DNA from: Symmetrospora coprosmae
Taxonomy: Eukaryota > Basidiomycota > Cystobasidiomycetes > Symmetrosporaceae
Reading direction: 5' to 3'
Length of the DNA: 64,000 bases
Assembly: GCA_008802785.1 (NCBI GenBank)
Contig: VUYT01000006.1
Location: 124,001 to 188,000 of the forward strand
Below, in pieces: positions 53,395 through 64,000 of the stretch (its first letter is position 1; the number at the start of each line of letters is the position of its first letter). The position numbers were made by a program, and so were the translations under genes. A model generated the notes under the pieces. It was not told where the DNA came from, searched no databases, and saw only the letters and a list, made by a program, of their open reading frames with translations.

Positions 53395-54647
53395 TGCGGC
53401 TGTGTGGAATGAGACGCGGTGATGCTGATATGATATGGGATGGTGTGCTGAGGTCGGGAAGGAAGAGCTCACTCTCGGTGCTCGCGACGGAGGCGTCACC
53501 GTCCAGCGGGATGCCGCCGAGCTCAGAGGCGCGCCGCTCCAGGCGTTCAAGACAGGTCGTCCTTCGCCCAACCTCCGATACTAGGATACGTGGCCTGCAA
53601 GCGTCCAACTATACCTTCTCTGAGTGCATCGCATGACGTCGCAATTCGCGTCGAGCATTGTTCCACTCCGATGCGCGCCTGGCAACCGCCTCGTCGCCGA
53701 AGAGGCGCAGGCACCTCTCGAGAGCTCCCGGCGGTTCCTTAACGATGCTCCGATACCTCCCTGACGACCAGGGTTACAGGAGAAGAAGGTCGAAGGAAGC
53801 TGCGAATGTCACCTAATTGGGCGCTGATCGAGGCATCGAATGGTCAGACCCCCCTCAGCCAAGGCTGGCCCACGGAACTTAACTGGTGCCTACGCGGTAC
53901 CGGCATATCGGAGACAAAGAGACTTTCGTGCAAGATGCCACTCCAATTGCCGCAGTGGTCGGTGCAGAGCGAGTCTGAGGGTGCGCGTGTGCCATCCCGC
54001 CTGTCAATGCGTCTAGACGTTTCGACAGCTCCTGCCATCCCGAGAGGCCGGCTTTCCCATCTTGACTGTGCTCGTCTGCTCAAGACCACTGCGCAGTCCA
54101 TCTGACAGACGCCCCTACAGGCCTCCGTCAAGTAGAAGCTTCTCTCCGGAACGCACCTTTCAGGCTCCTCCTCAGACCCAATCTCCCTTCACAGCCAGGC
54201 GAACGGACAGCCTTGACCAACACCACTCTTCGCTAGCCATCCGAGACACCTTGAAAGAATAGCTAGACCCGGTCGCGCTCGAAAGGGAGACCAGGCACCT
54301 CATCTGTTCGGAGGGGCCCTTTGACTTCTTCGAGCCGGAACGAGCCGAGGGCGGTGAGTGACTGACTGTTGCAACTGCTCGCTGCCACGCAAGGGGCGTC
54401 ACTCGCTCAAGCTTGATCCCGCTTCGTCTCCATCATCATTCTGTCGTTACTCTCGCTTCTCGTACCGGCTACGACCGACACTACGGACACGGCTCGCGGC
54501 GCCAGTCGCACTCGTGTCTCTGTCCACGCTCCTGCATCGGGGTCAGGAGCTCTCGCAACTGACTGGCGACTGGCTCGCATCCACCCTCTTTTGCTGCACA
54601 ATCGACTCTCCGCGAGCTGCCCACCAAGTCTCTGGTCGCCATCTAAG
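53395..54647. promoter_or_regulatory. long divergent intergenic region
   Basis: About 1.25 kb between RPE1 (minus) and the C2H2 regulator (plus). Long upstream regions are usual for fungal regulator genes. No coding motif; C/T-rich stretches at 54400-54640 suggest a 5' leader for the regulator. Confidence 0.4.
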
Positions 54648-56217
54648 ATGACCGTTACCTTTCATCTCCCTCCGCTCCGACCTCGCGGCGATCATCTCGG
54701 GCCATCTATCGACACAGACTGGCAAGGTGAGGCTTCACCCGCATGAAAGTGAAGCGCATCCCCACGCGATGCTGACACTGCAGTCCCTCCTGTAACCCTC
54801 GCAGATACGGCTCCCATTCGAAGACCAGGCCCACCGGCGAGAAGGGACTCCGCCTGCTCGACCAGCAGCAGCATCTCCATCTCGACTGCAACATCAGCTA
54901 CTTCCTCGCTCCGCCTCCCCAGCCTAAGATCCCTTGCGCTCCTGCCTGACGTGGCAGGCCCGCTCACCGTACCGACTCCTGCCAGTCGAGGCGTAAAGCT
55001 CCATCTCCAAACGCAGCTGGGCGCCGCGCATCCTCTTCAGCAGCGGACCGCACCTGCTCTACACAGCAATTCGCCATTCATTGCATGTGGCTCTTCTGCA
55101 TCGATCGGACATTCTACACTTCCCAACCCATTCCGCGGCGGGCAGAACAGCAGTCTGTTGGCCACTTCTCGAGAATACGACCAGCTCTTCACGAGCTCCA
55201 ATGGCATGCCATTGGGCGACGCGCCCCGGTCTCCGGGCAGGAACAACCCATTCCGCCCCGACCACGACTGGTCACGCCGAACTGCCCAGATCCCCTCAAG
55301 CCCAGAGACGATGCACTCCATGTCGCAGGGTGGTCGAGGCATTCCTGGGATGTCATTTTCGTACACACCAAGCCCGGCTAGTCCTTTCGACAGTCCTGAC
55401 TCGCACCCCAGGAACCGCCTGCCCCTTCTATCGAGCCTGACGGACCCCGCCTTTGCAAGACACGGCTTGTCTGGTGCCCTCACATCCAATCGACCGAACC
55501 ACGCATTCGATGACAGCACGCGCCAAAGTTCTCCTGCATGCGAGGAGGCAGCGCGTGATTTCTCCAGTCAGGCTGCCGATCGCCGACCAAGCTTTGGGCG
55601 CCCCCACTCGCATTCCGCGCCCATGCCATACCCAAAGGTGGAATCGCTCTTCTCGGTCGGTCGCCGCGCCAATACTGGGACAGACGACGCTCTCAGCCAG
55701 AGCACCACCTCGTCCAGGTCCCGCTCATTTAGCGCGAGTGACGTTGCAGGGAGCGCTTTGGAGGAGCGCACCCTCACTGCACCGAAAGTCAGAGAGAGTA
55801 CCCAAGCCAAGATACCGGACGTCCCGAATCCGAAAATGTACGCTTGCACGGGATGCGACAAGACCTTCGCGCGACGTTACGATCGCAACAGGCACGCGCG
55901 TAAGCACACTGGGGAGAAGGTGGGCAGGAGCGATCCGGTCAGCGGTCATCAGCCGCGGAAGCTGACGTCTTCGCCACTATGCAGCCCTACTCTTGCGCCA
56001 ACCCTCAGTGCGAAGCAGACTTTGTTCGTCCCGACGCCTTACAGTATGTCGCGTCAAGTCAGCCTCCACGAGTCAGGACACGGCTGACCTATTCCCTCCC
56101 GTATCTGCCTATGTTAGACGTCACTACAAGGCCTACCCGGCCTGCGAGAGCACACGGACTGGTGGTCGGAAGGCTTCGAGCGGTGACCAGCTTGAGGTAG
56201 CGCTCTTCGCAGCCTAG
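54648..56217 (+). CDS. C2H2 zinc-finger transcription factor
   Basis: Probable sequence-specific regulator. A 79-nt first exon from ATG 54648 (MTVTFHLPPLRPRGDHLG) is spliced (intron 54727-54783) to a long Ser/Pro/Asn-rich region (LPNPFRGGQNSSLL; SPGRNNPFRPDHDWSRR; FSYTPSPASPFDSPDS) with repeated N/PFRxD-like pieces. It ends in two zinc fingers: YACTGCDKTFARRYDRNRHA followed by RKHTGEK, and (after a splice) PYSCANPQCEADFVRPDALQ joined to RHYKAYPAC, where the last ligand is Cys rather than a second His. Stop 56217. About 450 residues. Finger 1 resembles Msn2/Crz1-type fingers in length, but the family is not assigned. Confidence 0.83.
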
Positions 56218-56651
56218 CTGGACTGAGCACGAGCCATGACAGTGTCTTGTCGATAGAGATGCCAATTTGGGCCTCGAAGCCCCACCAAGATCATTGAAGA
56301 GATCTTCAACGCAACGACGCTCATACGATCGGGCTGCTGTAGGGCGGCTCAATGACAGCTCAACAGGCCTTCACATGGGGTGGCCTCTCTGAATGCCTGC
56401 CATCGCGACTTTGCCGGCTTGAGCATTGACGGCCCCTTTCATGAAGTCATAGCTTTGCGCGGGGCTGAAGCGTTTGACATGCTCGTGTCGCCAAATACCC
56501 TTCCAGGGTGCTGATAATACGAGGCGCTTCTGCAGGCATATCTGTACTTGTCTCTGCACTGCTCGCCGCGCAACAGCTCTGACTCAACGCGCTTCATCGA
56601 CCGCTCCCGCACTTCAGTATCGTCGGGACACTACGCAACAGCAACTTCATC
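56218..56651. other. intergenic
   Basis: About 430 bp, carrying the promoter of the first secreted-protein gene. No other feature seen. Confidence 0.35.
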
Positions 56652-57081
56652 ATGCGTCCCTCGCCAGCCGCACTCAGCACGACGCTCGTCTCCTTGGCCA
56701 TCATGACATCTGCTTCCGCTGTTCTCAAGAGACAAGGAGCTGAAGCCGACCCGCTGTCGTACGAGCTAGGATGCGACGGTGCTGCGAACGCGCCAAAGTG
56801 CTAAGAGGAGATGTACACAAACTACGACAGCGGTATTTCGATGGTGTACGGCGTCGAGGAGATGTGAGTGGTCATGGAAACTCTGCGACAGTTTTCTGCT
56901 TCACATCTGCAGGGGCGCTGAGCTCTCAGGCGTATCTCATCCTCACAGACTATGCGCTCCGCTAGGCTCGGGATGCTCCAGCATGTGGGTCTACCATTGC
57001 GCGTATGATCCAGCGTCATCGGGCTGGGAGCTCTGGGACGGAAAGGTGAACCTCGTACGGAACCTCCGTGGCCTCAGCTGA
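56652..57081 (+). pseudogene. small secreted cysteine-rich protein, copy 1 (looks interrupted)
   Basis: Paralogue of the gene at 57695. A signal peptide (MRPSPAALSTTLVSLAIMTS) with a KR processing-like site is followed by LGCDGAANAPKC and YDSGISMVYGVEE. After a phase-2 intron comes LCAPLGSGCSSMWVYHCAYD. The cysteine pattern and intron phase match copy 2. Compared with copy 2 the frame appears broken about once, so it is either a decayed copy or makes only a short peptide. Function is unknown; by size, signal peptide and cysteines it is effector-like. Confidence 0.5.
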
Positions 57082-57694
57082 GAAAGGATTGCTGATGCAC
57101 GAGACGACTGGCTGTCACCTCGTAGGGTGGCTGTACAGCCAGATCGTGGAGCCTGCTACGTCCTCCCGGGGCCCCGAATTGCTTCCCTTCCAGATCGAGC
57201 ACTGCTGCGCTTCTCAGATGCCTAGAGCTTGGTGCTCGGATCCGATCGGATGACTACACAGATACTGGTTGAGGAGGCCTGTTAGTCGCCTTCTGGTGTC
57301 CAGCAGGCGATTGGAACATTTCGGTTTAGCTGCTTCAGCCCAGCTGGCCCTGAGCACTACTTTACGGGCCCTTCAAACGGGTCGGATCAACAGAATACAC
57401 CGCCTGCCAGGTCGTATTCCTTTACGACAGGTGCTTGGTTCCCCTTGTACATCTGCCACCACGGCGCTCGGCCGATCCCGGCCCCCGAGCGACATGAGCC
57501 CGCTCGAGCTGCCGCGAATCTCGCACGGACATAGGGTATCACTGACCTTTCAGTCTGTCAGTATACTCAGCGCTTCCTGACCCACAGCATCTACCGATGC
57601 ATCATGTCGAGCTCTCTAGTACTAGAGTTTCCTTCACGCCCATCCACTCGCCCGCAATTATACACCGCACACACACCCTCGTCATTCCACAAGC
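57082..57694. other. intergenic between the paralogous pair
   Basis: About 600 bp. A ccccggggccccgaattg stretch near 57165 resembles cacggggccccaaagat near 58145 downstream of copy 2. The duplication may therefore extend into 3' sequence or a further exon. Confidence 0.3.
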
Positions 57695-58093
57695 ATGCGC
57701 TCCTCGCACATCAATGTTGCTGTGGTCTGCCTCATGCTGCGCACGGTGACTTCTGCGGCCGTTGTCGATAGGCGGGACCTGCCCGAGCTAGGTTGCGACG
57801 CAGAAGCAAATGCGCCCAAGTGTCGAGAAGAGTCCATCACCGACTACGAGAGTGGGTACATGATGGTCCACGGCATCGTCGAAACGTGTGTCCCACACTC
57901 CCCGAGCCGCTTTACGGACAACCCATAGGCTGACGCCGCATCGCCATTGTCTGCACATCGCAGCTTGTGCAGCCCGCCTGGCTCCGGCTGTTCGGACAGA
58001 TGGGTCTACCGCTGCGAGTACGATCCCAAGGACTCTCACTGGGAGCGTCCTACAGCTGCGGTAAGGTTTCGAGAACGCGGTATGAGCGTATAG
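57695..58093 (+). CDS. small secreted cysteine-rich protein, copy 2
   Basis: Exon 57695-57885 and exon 2 from 57964 close a 106-residue frame ending TAG at 58093 (a further splice at gtaagg near 58063 is possible). Signal peptide MRSSHINVAVVCLMLRTVTS, a DRRD processing-like site, then ELGCDAEANAPKCREES, YESGYMMVHGIVET and CSPPGSGCSDRWVYRCEYDP. Five cysteines are shared with copy 1. No known domain. Probably exported; a role at the host or environment interface is a guess. Confidence 0.6.
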
Positions 58094-58387
58094 TCCGCCG
58101 GCTGATCGTCATATCCTTTGGCTCTGCTAATACCTGTCCATTCCCACGGGGCCCCAAAGATAACCACCTGCATTCAGCCAGTGTACGAGTAGCCAACATG
58201 TACATGAGCGATGATCACTCGTCTACCACGGCAGACGTAGCACGCTCCCTGTCGAATGCCTCCCGACCCGAAACCTTCATCTACTGCATGTATCAGTCGT
58301 ACGCTACATTCAGTGCCGTCTCGTTTGCCAATGCGAACTCAGGCACGACGCTTCCTCGTTCCTCGTAACGTGCCAGCCGCGGCTCCT

Positions 58388-60345
58388 TTACGTCCACCTC
58401 TGAACAACGACACTTCCGAGCGCTCCTGCATCCTTGATGGTCTGCGCCGGGTCAGCGAGGTCCTTGCTCGGGAAGGTCGTCATGAGGACATAGCTTCGTG
58501 CCGCCATGCCAGGGTTGGCAGCATTCAGCCAGTTCCTGATGTCGCCGATCGTGTGGTCGTGGTTGAAGCGAGCCGTCTGCCTCGTCCCGTCCCCAAGTCG
58601 GATCTGCAGCGTCGTGACGGGCTTTGTGCCGTCGACTTCGAACTTGGCGCCGCCTTCGCTTGTGCCCTGCTGTGCAGGTGCAGGTGCAGACGCAGGAGCT
58701 GAAGTCGACACAGAAGGCGTAGAAGCGGGGGTAGGCGCGCCGAGGCGGTTCCCTCCGCCAGAGAAAGGCTTCATGGGCTTGGGCGGCGGCGCGACGTAGG
58801 CCTCGCCCGTGCGCTTTGCGACGTGCAGCTCGACGCGCTGCCCAAATCGGACGTTCAGCACCGACGTGGGCGCCGTACCGTCCTGGATGGTGCGGAGTGT
58901 CTCCATGTTGCGCGGCTCGTCGTACCTCAGCAGCGGGCCGTCCTCGACGCTGAACCCGTCTCGCCAGAGCGTGATCTGGCGCGTAGCAACCTCGGCCTCA
59001 TAGTCCTCGGGCAGCTCGCGCCCTTCCTCGTTCGCCTCTGCGGCCGATGGTCCGCCCCGGCCGAACAAGTTGCGCAGCTGAGGTAGCATGGAAGACAGGC
59101 CACCGGAGCCCTGTGCTGCAGGGGTGGAAGTCGAAGGGGCCGAGGGCTCGGCTGCTGGTGCGCTCGGGGTGTCTTCTGATCCCAGTACGTTGCCTGCAGG
59201 AGTGACACACATGTCGCCTCGCCAGTCAGCCCCGTGCGGAGTTGCGCGATCTGGCATGACAGCTCTCACCTGACCCGCCAAAGAAGCTGCTCGATGCGGG
59301 CTTCTTGGCTTCCTCCTGCTCTCGTTCCTGGCGAGCTTCGCTTCCCCTGTACGGAATGTGCGATCATTCCATCAGCTCATGCTCTGCTGTGCTCCACCAG
59401 AGCGGAAGAAGCCCTTTGGCCACCCACTCTGCCGCTTTCTTCAAGAGCCGCTTGACCATGTCATTAGGCGCGTCCTCGTCCTGGTCGTGGTCCTTCTTCT
59501 TTTTCTTCTTGTTGGGGTCTTCCACGGACAGGCCGCTGTTTGGCGGAAGCGTGTCCTGAACATCAGCGACCAGGGCATATGGCGCCACGCAAGTGGGGCG
59601 GAGAGTTCACCTCTTCTCTCCACCAGTGTAGAAGTTCTGCGCCTTGTCAGCCTCGTCGTCGCTCTCTGCTTGCTGACGGATCGTGCTCCCAAGCGTTCCA
59701 AACTTCCTGCCTCCCGTTGTGCGGATCTCGCTCTTCTTCTTCGGAGCGGACGCGGGTGTGGCCGCCGCGGCACTGCTGCTGCTGCTCGTCGTCGCGGGAA
59801 CAGATCCTCCACCCAGTGTCTGGCCGCCTAGCGTCTGGCCGCTGCCGCTCGGCTCGCTGCTCAGTCCGCCCGGCGCGCCTGAAAGCAGGCCCTGCATCTC
59901 TTCGTCTCCGTCGTCGGCGTCCATATCGTCGTCGTCGTCGTTGTCATGCACGCTCGTCTGACCAGCTGCAGCCGCGCCCTGGGCACCGCCAGACTCGTAG
60001 AATGTCGACATTGCCGTCTGCAGAGCACGCGTGTCCGCAGCGAGACCAGCATGACGCAGGACATGGCAACCGGCGCGCATCAGCTCGAGCACCGGCGGAT
60101 AGCTGGCTGACTGGCAAGCCCGCACACACACACCTCGAGATCCCCATTGGCGGACTGCAGGAAGAACTGAGCCTGCTCGGGCGTCGCTCCCGTGATGTCT
60201 GTTGGCCACGCCATGGTCAGCCTCGAGGTCGCGCTGGATCACGATGCCGGTCTCCATATAGCAGGCAGCAGCAGGAGCAGGAGCAGGAGCAGGTGACACC
60301 ATAGTGACCCCACCCACCAGTGAACTGTGCAATCTGATCGTCCAT
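58388..60345 (-). CDS. SHP1: SHP1/p47-type Cdc48 cofactor (UBA-SEP-UBX)
   Basis: Adaptor of the Cdc48/p97 segregase. Start at 60345 (MDDQIAQFTDI). UBA domain across the first splice: TGATPEQAQFFLQSANGDLE, AMSTFYESGG. An acidic linker (DNDDDDDMDADDGDEEMQGL) and RKFGTLGSTIRQQAESDDEA follow. SEP region: RSGLSVEDPN-type segment with a Lys run, NDMVKRLLKKAAE, KKPASSSFFGG, then ITLWRDGFSVEDGPLLRYDE, EPRNMETLRTIQDGTAPTSV and VLNVRFGQRVELHVAKRTGE. UBX: TTLQIRLGDGTRQTARFNHD, TIGDIRNWLNAANPG, SYVLMTTFPSKDLADP, ending VVVQRWT. Five or so exons. Pairs functionally with VMS1, another Cdc48 partner encoded in this window. Confidence 0.93.
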
Positions 60346-60641
60346 CGCAGCTGCTGGGAGGATGCGTGCGAGTTCTGTGAGCAATGGTCAAAGCAGTGGA
60401 GGGTGTCCGATGACGCGGCGAGAGCGGGCACAGGGGCACAGGTGGTGGTGGCAACAAGGCGTTGAACAGACGGTGCAAGAAGGCGTGTGATAGGGAGGTC
60501 ACTAGCTAGAAGTCTACGTTTCCTCGATGACCGTCCCACAGCAACACCGACTGACCAGCCCACTGTAGTCGCCGTCGCTGTCGCTGGCGCGTCCGTCACT
60601 GCGGTCCTGAAGGTACGACCTGCGCCGCGCGGCAGGTAGGT

Positions 60642-62282
60642 CTACACGAAGAGCGCCTTGAGCTCGTCCAGACTTTCGACCCTGTGCGTTCCCGTTGGAA
60701 TCCTCTTGCCCTGCACGGCGACTCCCTCGAGGCCTTCCCCGCCATAGCTGACGAGCGGGCTAAGCTCGACCTCGGTCGTGTGCTCGTCTTCAAACTCGAC
60801 GCCGGCCTTGCTCAGCCACCCTTTCTGGAGATTGAGGAGGTCTCGCCTGGACGTCTGCGGGTCGTCCGAGCCCGTGCCCGGCGCGTTCTTGAGGGGCGAG
60901 AACTCTGCGCTGCGCCCGACCTCGAGGAGGGCGTGCTGCTCGAGCGGGTCGAGGAACGGCAGGACGTCAAAGATGAAGAGCTCGAGCTTCATCCCGTTGA
61001 CGCTGCTGGGCTTGACAGCTTGTCCCGTGGCGAGGTCCATGTGTGGGATCTTCTTCCTCGCAATGTGGAACGCCATGGTCGCCGAAAAGCTGTCGATGCG
61101 GTCGAGGAAGCGCACGTCGTAAAAATGGTTGGCAATGTTGGCCGCGCGTAAGCTCAGGTCGCCTGTCGACGCATCGCGCGCCTCGGAGAGCTCGGTGCTG
61201 ATCTCCGAGTACTCGATGACGTTCCACTTGCCGCTCTTGAGCGCCACGACGCCGACCGACTCCTTTGGCTCTGCTTTTTTCACAACCTTGGTCCCGCAGT
61301 GCGCCTTCTTGGAGATGCAGTAACCCAGGAAGACCGGGTCCGCCACGCGCGCGAGGCAGTTGTCGACGCAGTACGTGTACAGGTACTGAATCCCTCGGTG
61401 GTGCATGTCCTCGAGAACGGAGAAGGACGCGCCGGTGGCGGATCTCGACCGGAGCGCAGAGTAAATGCCCCCATTCCCGTCGGGTGCGACGGCGACGGAC
61501 GACTTTGTGTCGAGGAAGATCTTGCCCTCGTTCGTGAGGCAGGGCAGGACGCCTGCGTGTCAAGCGAAGAAGCAGGAGACGCGTTGTACGTCAGCGCGCA
61601 GAGCAGGCGGCAAAGTACATTACGAGCGAGTGGCGCGGGCTTGTCCGAAGATAGCAGACCCACCCTGGTTGAAGAAGATGACGTCTCTTTCGTCCAAGCC
61701 AAAGTAGTTGTGCTTCTTGAAGAAGGCTTCTGTTGCCTTGCGGGTCGGGCCCGACGTCATGATGTACCAGGGCATGGCCTTGCCGGCCCCGGAAGACGAC
61801 GACGACGTGAGTGTCTGCAGCCGCTTGATCCTCTCTGCCTGCAGCTGGAAGAGGCTCTTCCCGCTGGGCAGTCCAATGTCGTAGCATCCCTTTGGGTCGC
61901 TCGAGCCTAGGCGCGTGCCCTGCCCACCTGCGAGGAGGATGATGCCGACCTTGCCCTGCTGCATTGCTGCGAGCCCTTCCTGGCGCCACTCCTTCTCGGC
62001 AGCAGGGTTGTCGATCGTCGTGTCTACGAGGTGGGCCGGAGGGGGTGCAATGGTGCTGCCCGTGCTGCCCTGGGCGGACCCTCCACCGTCGACCGCGTCG
62101 TGGGCGACGGCCAGCTTGTAGACGTCGTTGACCCGGCGCGGGTCAATGGTCGACAGCTGGTCCAGGAGACGCGCCTGCTCATCTGCGGAGATCTGATCCC
62201 AGAAGGTGAAGACGTGCGACTGCCCTGCGGCGGCGTAGCTGTCGTAGAGGGCCTGGTAGGACGGCGTGGTGGTGTTTGCCAT
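60642..62282 (-). CDS. UAP1: UDP-N-acetylglucosamine pyrophosphorylase
   Basis: Makes UDP-GlcNAc from GlcNAc-1-P and UTP, the donor for chitin, GPI anchors and N-glycans. Two exons: 62282 to FFNQG (about 61665), then VLPCLTNEGKIFLDTKSS to stop 60642. Motifs: nucleotide-binding IILLAGGQGTRLGSSDPKGC, FQLQAERIKRLQ, WYIMTSGPTRKATEAFFKKH, FGLDERDVIFFNQG, VAPDGNGGIYSALR, YLYTYCVDNCLARVADPVFL, KVVKKAEPKESVGVV, IEYSEIS, ANIANHFYDVRFL and NGMKLELFIFDVLPFL. All expected blocks are present, at about 510 residues. The pathway relation to the GlcNAc-kinase-like gene at 27193 (salvage of GlcNAc) is noteworthy but not a cluster. Confidence 0.97.
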
Positions 62283-62920
62283 GGCGGGCGGGCGGGTGGG
62301 GGCAACGCGATCAAGGATGCAGCGACGGGGGAATACGAGGCGATTGAGCGCAGTGCGAGGAGAGAGAAATGCCAGAGCCGTGAAGATGGAGAAAAGGAGA
62401 GAAGAGGATGAGTGTCAGCAGGGGAGAAGGGGCGCGGATCCCGCTCAGGCACGGAGGAGTGCACGGCAGGCACGTGCAGGCAGGCGGCCGTGGCGAAGCG
62501 TACTGTAGTCGAGGACGCTACGAGTACTCTAGACTGCTACGGAGGTCAAAGGAAGGAAGGAAGCACGAATACTGTACCCACGGTGGAAGGACTGGTGTAC
62601 CACTGGCACTTGTGTCCGAGGTGCAGATCAGATCCCCTTGTGGAGCTGTCGTCCGGGCATAGCCGGACTGGAGAGCAGTAGACAGGCCTCGCTCGCCGGG
62701 TAGGCGTTGCTGCTAGTGTATATATATGCTGCAGCATGGATAGCGTCCCGCTGCTTCCATGTGTGGTACTGTGGTACTGTAGTGCGCCTGCTGCTGCCGC
62801 CTTGTCTGCTGGCACCGCTATGCCGAGCGCTCTGCCGGGCCAACTGCCTTCTTTCCTGCACCTGGCAGCACCGCTTTTCCTCGCTCAAACTGCATCGTCG
62901 ACACACCATCGCATCCCAGG
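62283..62920. promoter_or_regulatory. divergent promoter region
   Basis: About 640 bp between UAP1 (minus) and the right-edge gene (plus). Contains ggaaggaagg repeats near 62551-62559 and a tatatatatgc TATA-like run at about 62719-62729, some 195 bp upstream of the plus-strand start. Confidence 0.45.
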
Positions 62921-64000
62921 ATGGGCCTGATGAGCACATCGCAGCAGGAGCTGCCACCGAGTCTCCCTCCGACATACCACGAGAGCATCCGCGGCGCTCC
63001 ACCCCGTCAGCAGCAGCAGCAGCAGCAGCAGCAACCATACCACGGCAGTCCGACGGGATGGACAACCCCGACAGGTAGCTGGGAGCCCTCGCCCGGTCCC
63101 AGCTCGGGTGTAGGCTATCAGTATCCTCACCACCTCAATAACGGCCTGACTTCCAGTCATCCATACACCGGCCAGCAGCAGCAGCAGCAGCCCCCGCTTC
63201 CCCCTCGCGCCCCGACAGCAGCTTCAACGTCGTCGTATCAACCGACGTCTGCACCGCAAAGACAGAGCGACAGCAGGAGCAACAGCAGTGGCGACAATGA
63301 TAGCGCCAGCTTCGGTGGTGGTGCTGGAGGTGGAAAGGATGAGAAGAAGCGGTCTTCCTTCTTCTTTGGGAGCGGCGGCAGGAACAAGGACAAGGGAAAG
63401 GACCGGGAGAAGGAGCGCGAAAAGGAAAGAGAGCGCGAAAGACGTAAAGAGCAGGAGGACGATGCTCGCTCAGAGAAACACCAGGAGCGGCGGCAGCGCG
63501 AGCGAGTCCGAGAAGAGGAGCGCGAACGCGAGCGCGAGCGCGAGACGGCTCCATCGGCCAAGTACACGTACGCCTCGCCCGAAGAGAGCGAGATGCGCAG
63601 CTACCTGGCTCGGATACCGGCGCAGGCGCAGAAAGCACTCGCCCCGCTCAAGATGCAGTCCGACACAAAGGACATTACCGGCGTGTTCGCAGTCGAGATG
63701 CCGAGCGCGTCGAGCCCGAATGCAACGAGCTTGGCGCCCGCGTCCAACGGCGCGTCCACCGTCGTCCTCCCCACGGCCGTGTTTGAGAGCACGGGTCGCA
63801 ACGATATCGACATCACCCTGTACCTCCGCCCGAGCCTCGAGTCGCTTCAGCAGCAGCAGTCCCAGCTGCAGTCGCAGAGCCAGGCTAGCAGCTACAACCC
63901 TTATGCAGCCCCGCCGCCACTACCCTATCGGAACAACCAGAACACAAACGCAAATGTTCCGTTGGAGATTCTAGCCAAGAACAAGAAAGGGCGCATCCTC
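62921..64000 (+). CDS. uncharacterised Gln-rich and charged protein, N-terminal part (truncated by window edge)
   Basis: An open frame of exactly 360 codons from ATG 62921 to the right edge, without a stop and without need of an intron. In order: MGLMSTSQQELPPSLPPTYH, a poly-Gln run from CAG repeats, Pro/Ser/Gln-rich sequence with a second Q run, a Gly/Lys patch, KKRSSFFFGSGGRNKDKGKD, and a long Arg/Glu/Lys single-helix stretch. An ordered segment comes last: SAKYTYASPEESEMRSYLAR, VFAVEMPSASS, VFESTGRNDIDITLYLRPSL, VPLEILAKNKKGRIL. The last part alternates hydrophobic residues like a beta-sheet domain found in some basidiomycete proteins, but I cannot assign it. Confidence 0.75.
   Translation, partial: MGLMSTSQQELPPSLPPTYHESIRGAPPRQQQQQQQQQPYHGSPTGWTTPTGSWEPSPGPSSGVGYQYPHHLNNGLTSSHPYTGQQQQQQPPLPPRAPTAASTSSYQPTSAPQRQSDSRSNSSGDNDSASFGGGAGGGKDEKKRSSFFFGSGGRNKDKGKDREKEREKERERERRKEQEDDARSEKHQERRQRERVREEERERERERETAPSAKYTYASPEESEMRSYLARIPAQAQKALAPLKMQSDTKDITGVFAVEMPSASSPNATSLAPASNGASTVVLPTAVFESTGRNDIDITLYLRPSLESLQQQQSQLQSQSQASSYNPYAAPPPLPYRNNQNTNANVPLEILAKNKKGRIL
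63017..63043 (+). repeat. CAG trinucleotide repeat (poly-Gln)
   Basis: Eight or so consecutive CAG codons plus a CAA within the right-edge gene; a shorter CAG run occurs near 63174-63191. Such tracts vary in length between strains. Confidence 0.8.

Overview
The window is nuclear DNA of a fungus, most likely a basidiomycete close to the smut lineage (Ustilaginomycotina). I infer this from gene-dense, fairly GC-rich sequence, many 50-100 bp GT-AG introns with CTNAN branch points, divergent gene pairs with very short promoters, and a fungal gene set (hybrid histidine kinase, UAP1, fungal-type PARP, SWD3, ESF1). The species cannot be fixed from sequence alone. Nearly every line is a reconstruction from spliced reading frames. 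Where exon lengths sum to a closed frame I give exact junctions.

Layout. 1-2888: N-terminal 759 codons of RPB1 (minus, runs off the left edge). 4114-6542: three tandem genes of an unrecognised small family (minus); a probable fourth member lies at 26144-26711. 7234-12006: a SAM-domain membrane protein and branched-chain aminotransferase (minus). 12624-20963: a large PAS-type hybrid histidine kinase and an uncharacterised charged protein (minus). 21345-24996: a PARP-type ADP-ribosyltransferase gene with an in-frame TAG, then an unknown basic protein (plus). 26820-26908: tRNA-Asn. 27193-30915: an N-acetylglucosamine-kinase-like gene, also with an in-frame TAG, and an amidase (plus). 30982-35539: VMS1 and mitochondrial GatB, divergent. 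35763-37483: ubiquitin hydrolase YUH1/UCHL3 and a small zinc-finger gene, divergent. 37906-38139: an extraordinary tRNA-Lys gene. 39512-43719: F-box protein and ESF1, divergent. 43849-48052: Mpv17/SYM1 and SWD3/WDR5, divergent. 48520-49708: IDI1. 49945-51985: essential myosin light chain and mitoribosomal uS7, divergent. 52191-53394: RPE1. 54648-56217: C2H2 transcription factor. 56652-58093: two tandem small secreted cysteine-rich proteins. 58388-62282: SHP1/p47 and UAP1 (minus). 62921-64000: start of an uncharacterised Q-rich/charged protein running off the right edge.

Functionally the region is mostly housekeeping: transcription, ribosome biogenesis, ribosome quality control (VMS1, which with SHP1 is a Cdc48 partner), mitochondrial translation (GatB, uS7m), amino-acid, isoprenoid, pentose-phosphate and chitin-precursor metabolism. 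The less conserved parts are the tandem small-gene family, the secreted pair and the unknown proteins.

The standout is the tRNA-Lys(CTT) gene at 37906-38139. It contains an ordinary 21-nt anticodon-loop intron and also two insertions of 68 and 72 nt, in the D loop and the T stem. Both look like spliceosomal introns (same GTTAGT donor, branch-point-like site, CAG acceptor, same size as the mRNA introns around them). Removing all three gives a perfect 73-nt tRNA. No transposons, viral elements or CRISPR arrays were recognised.
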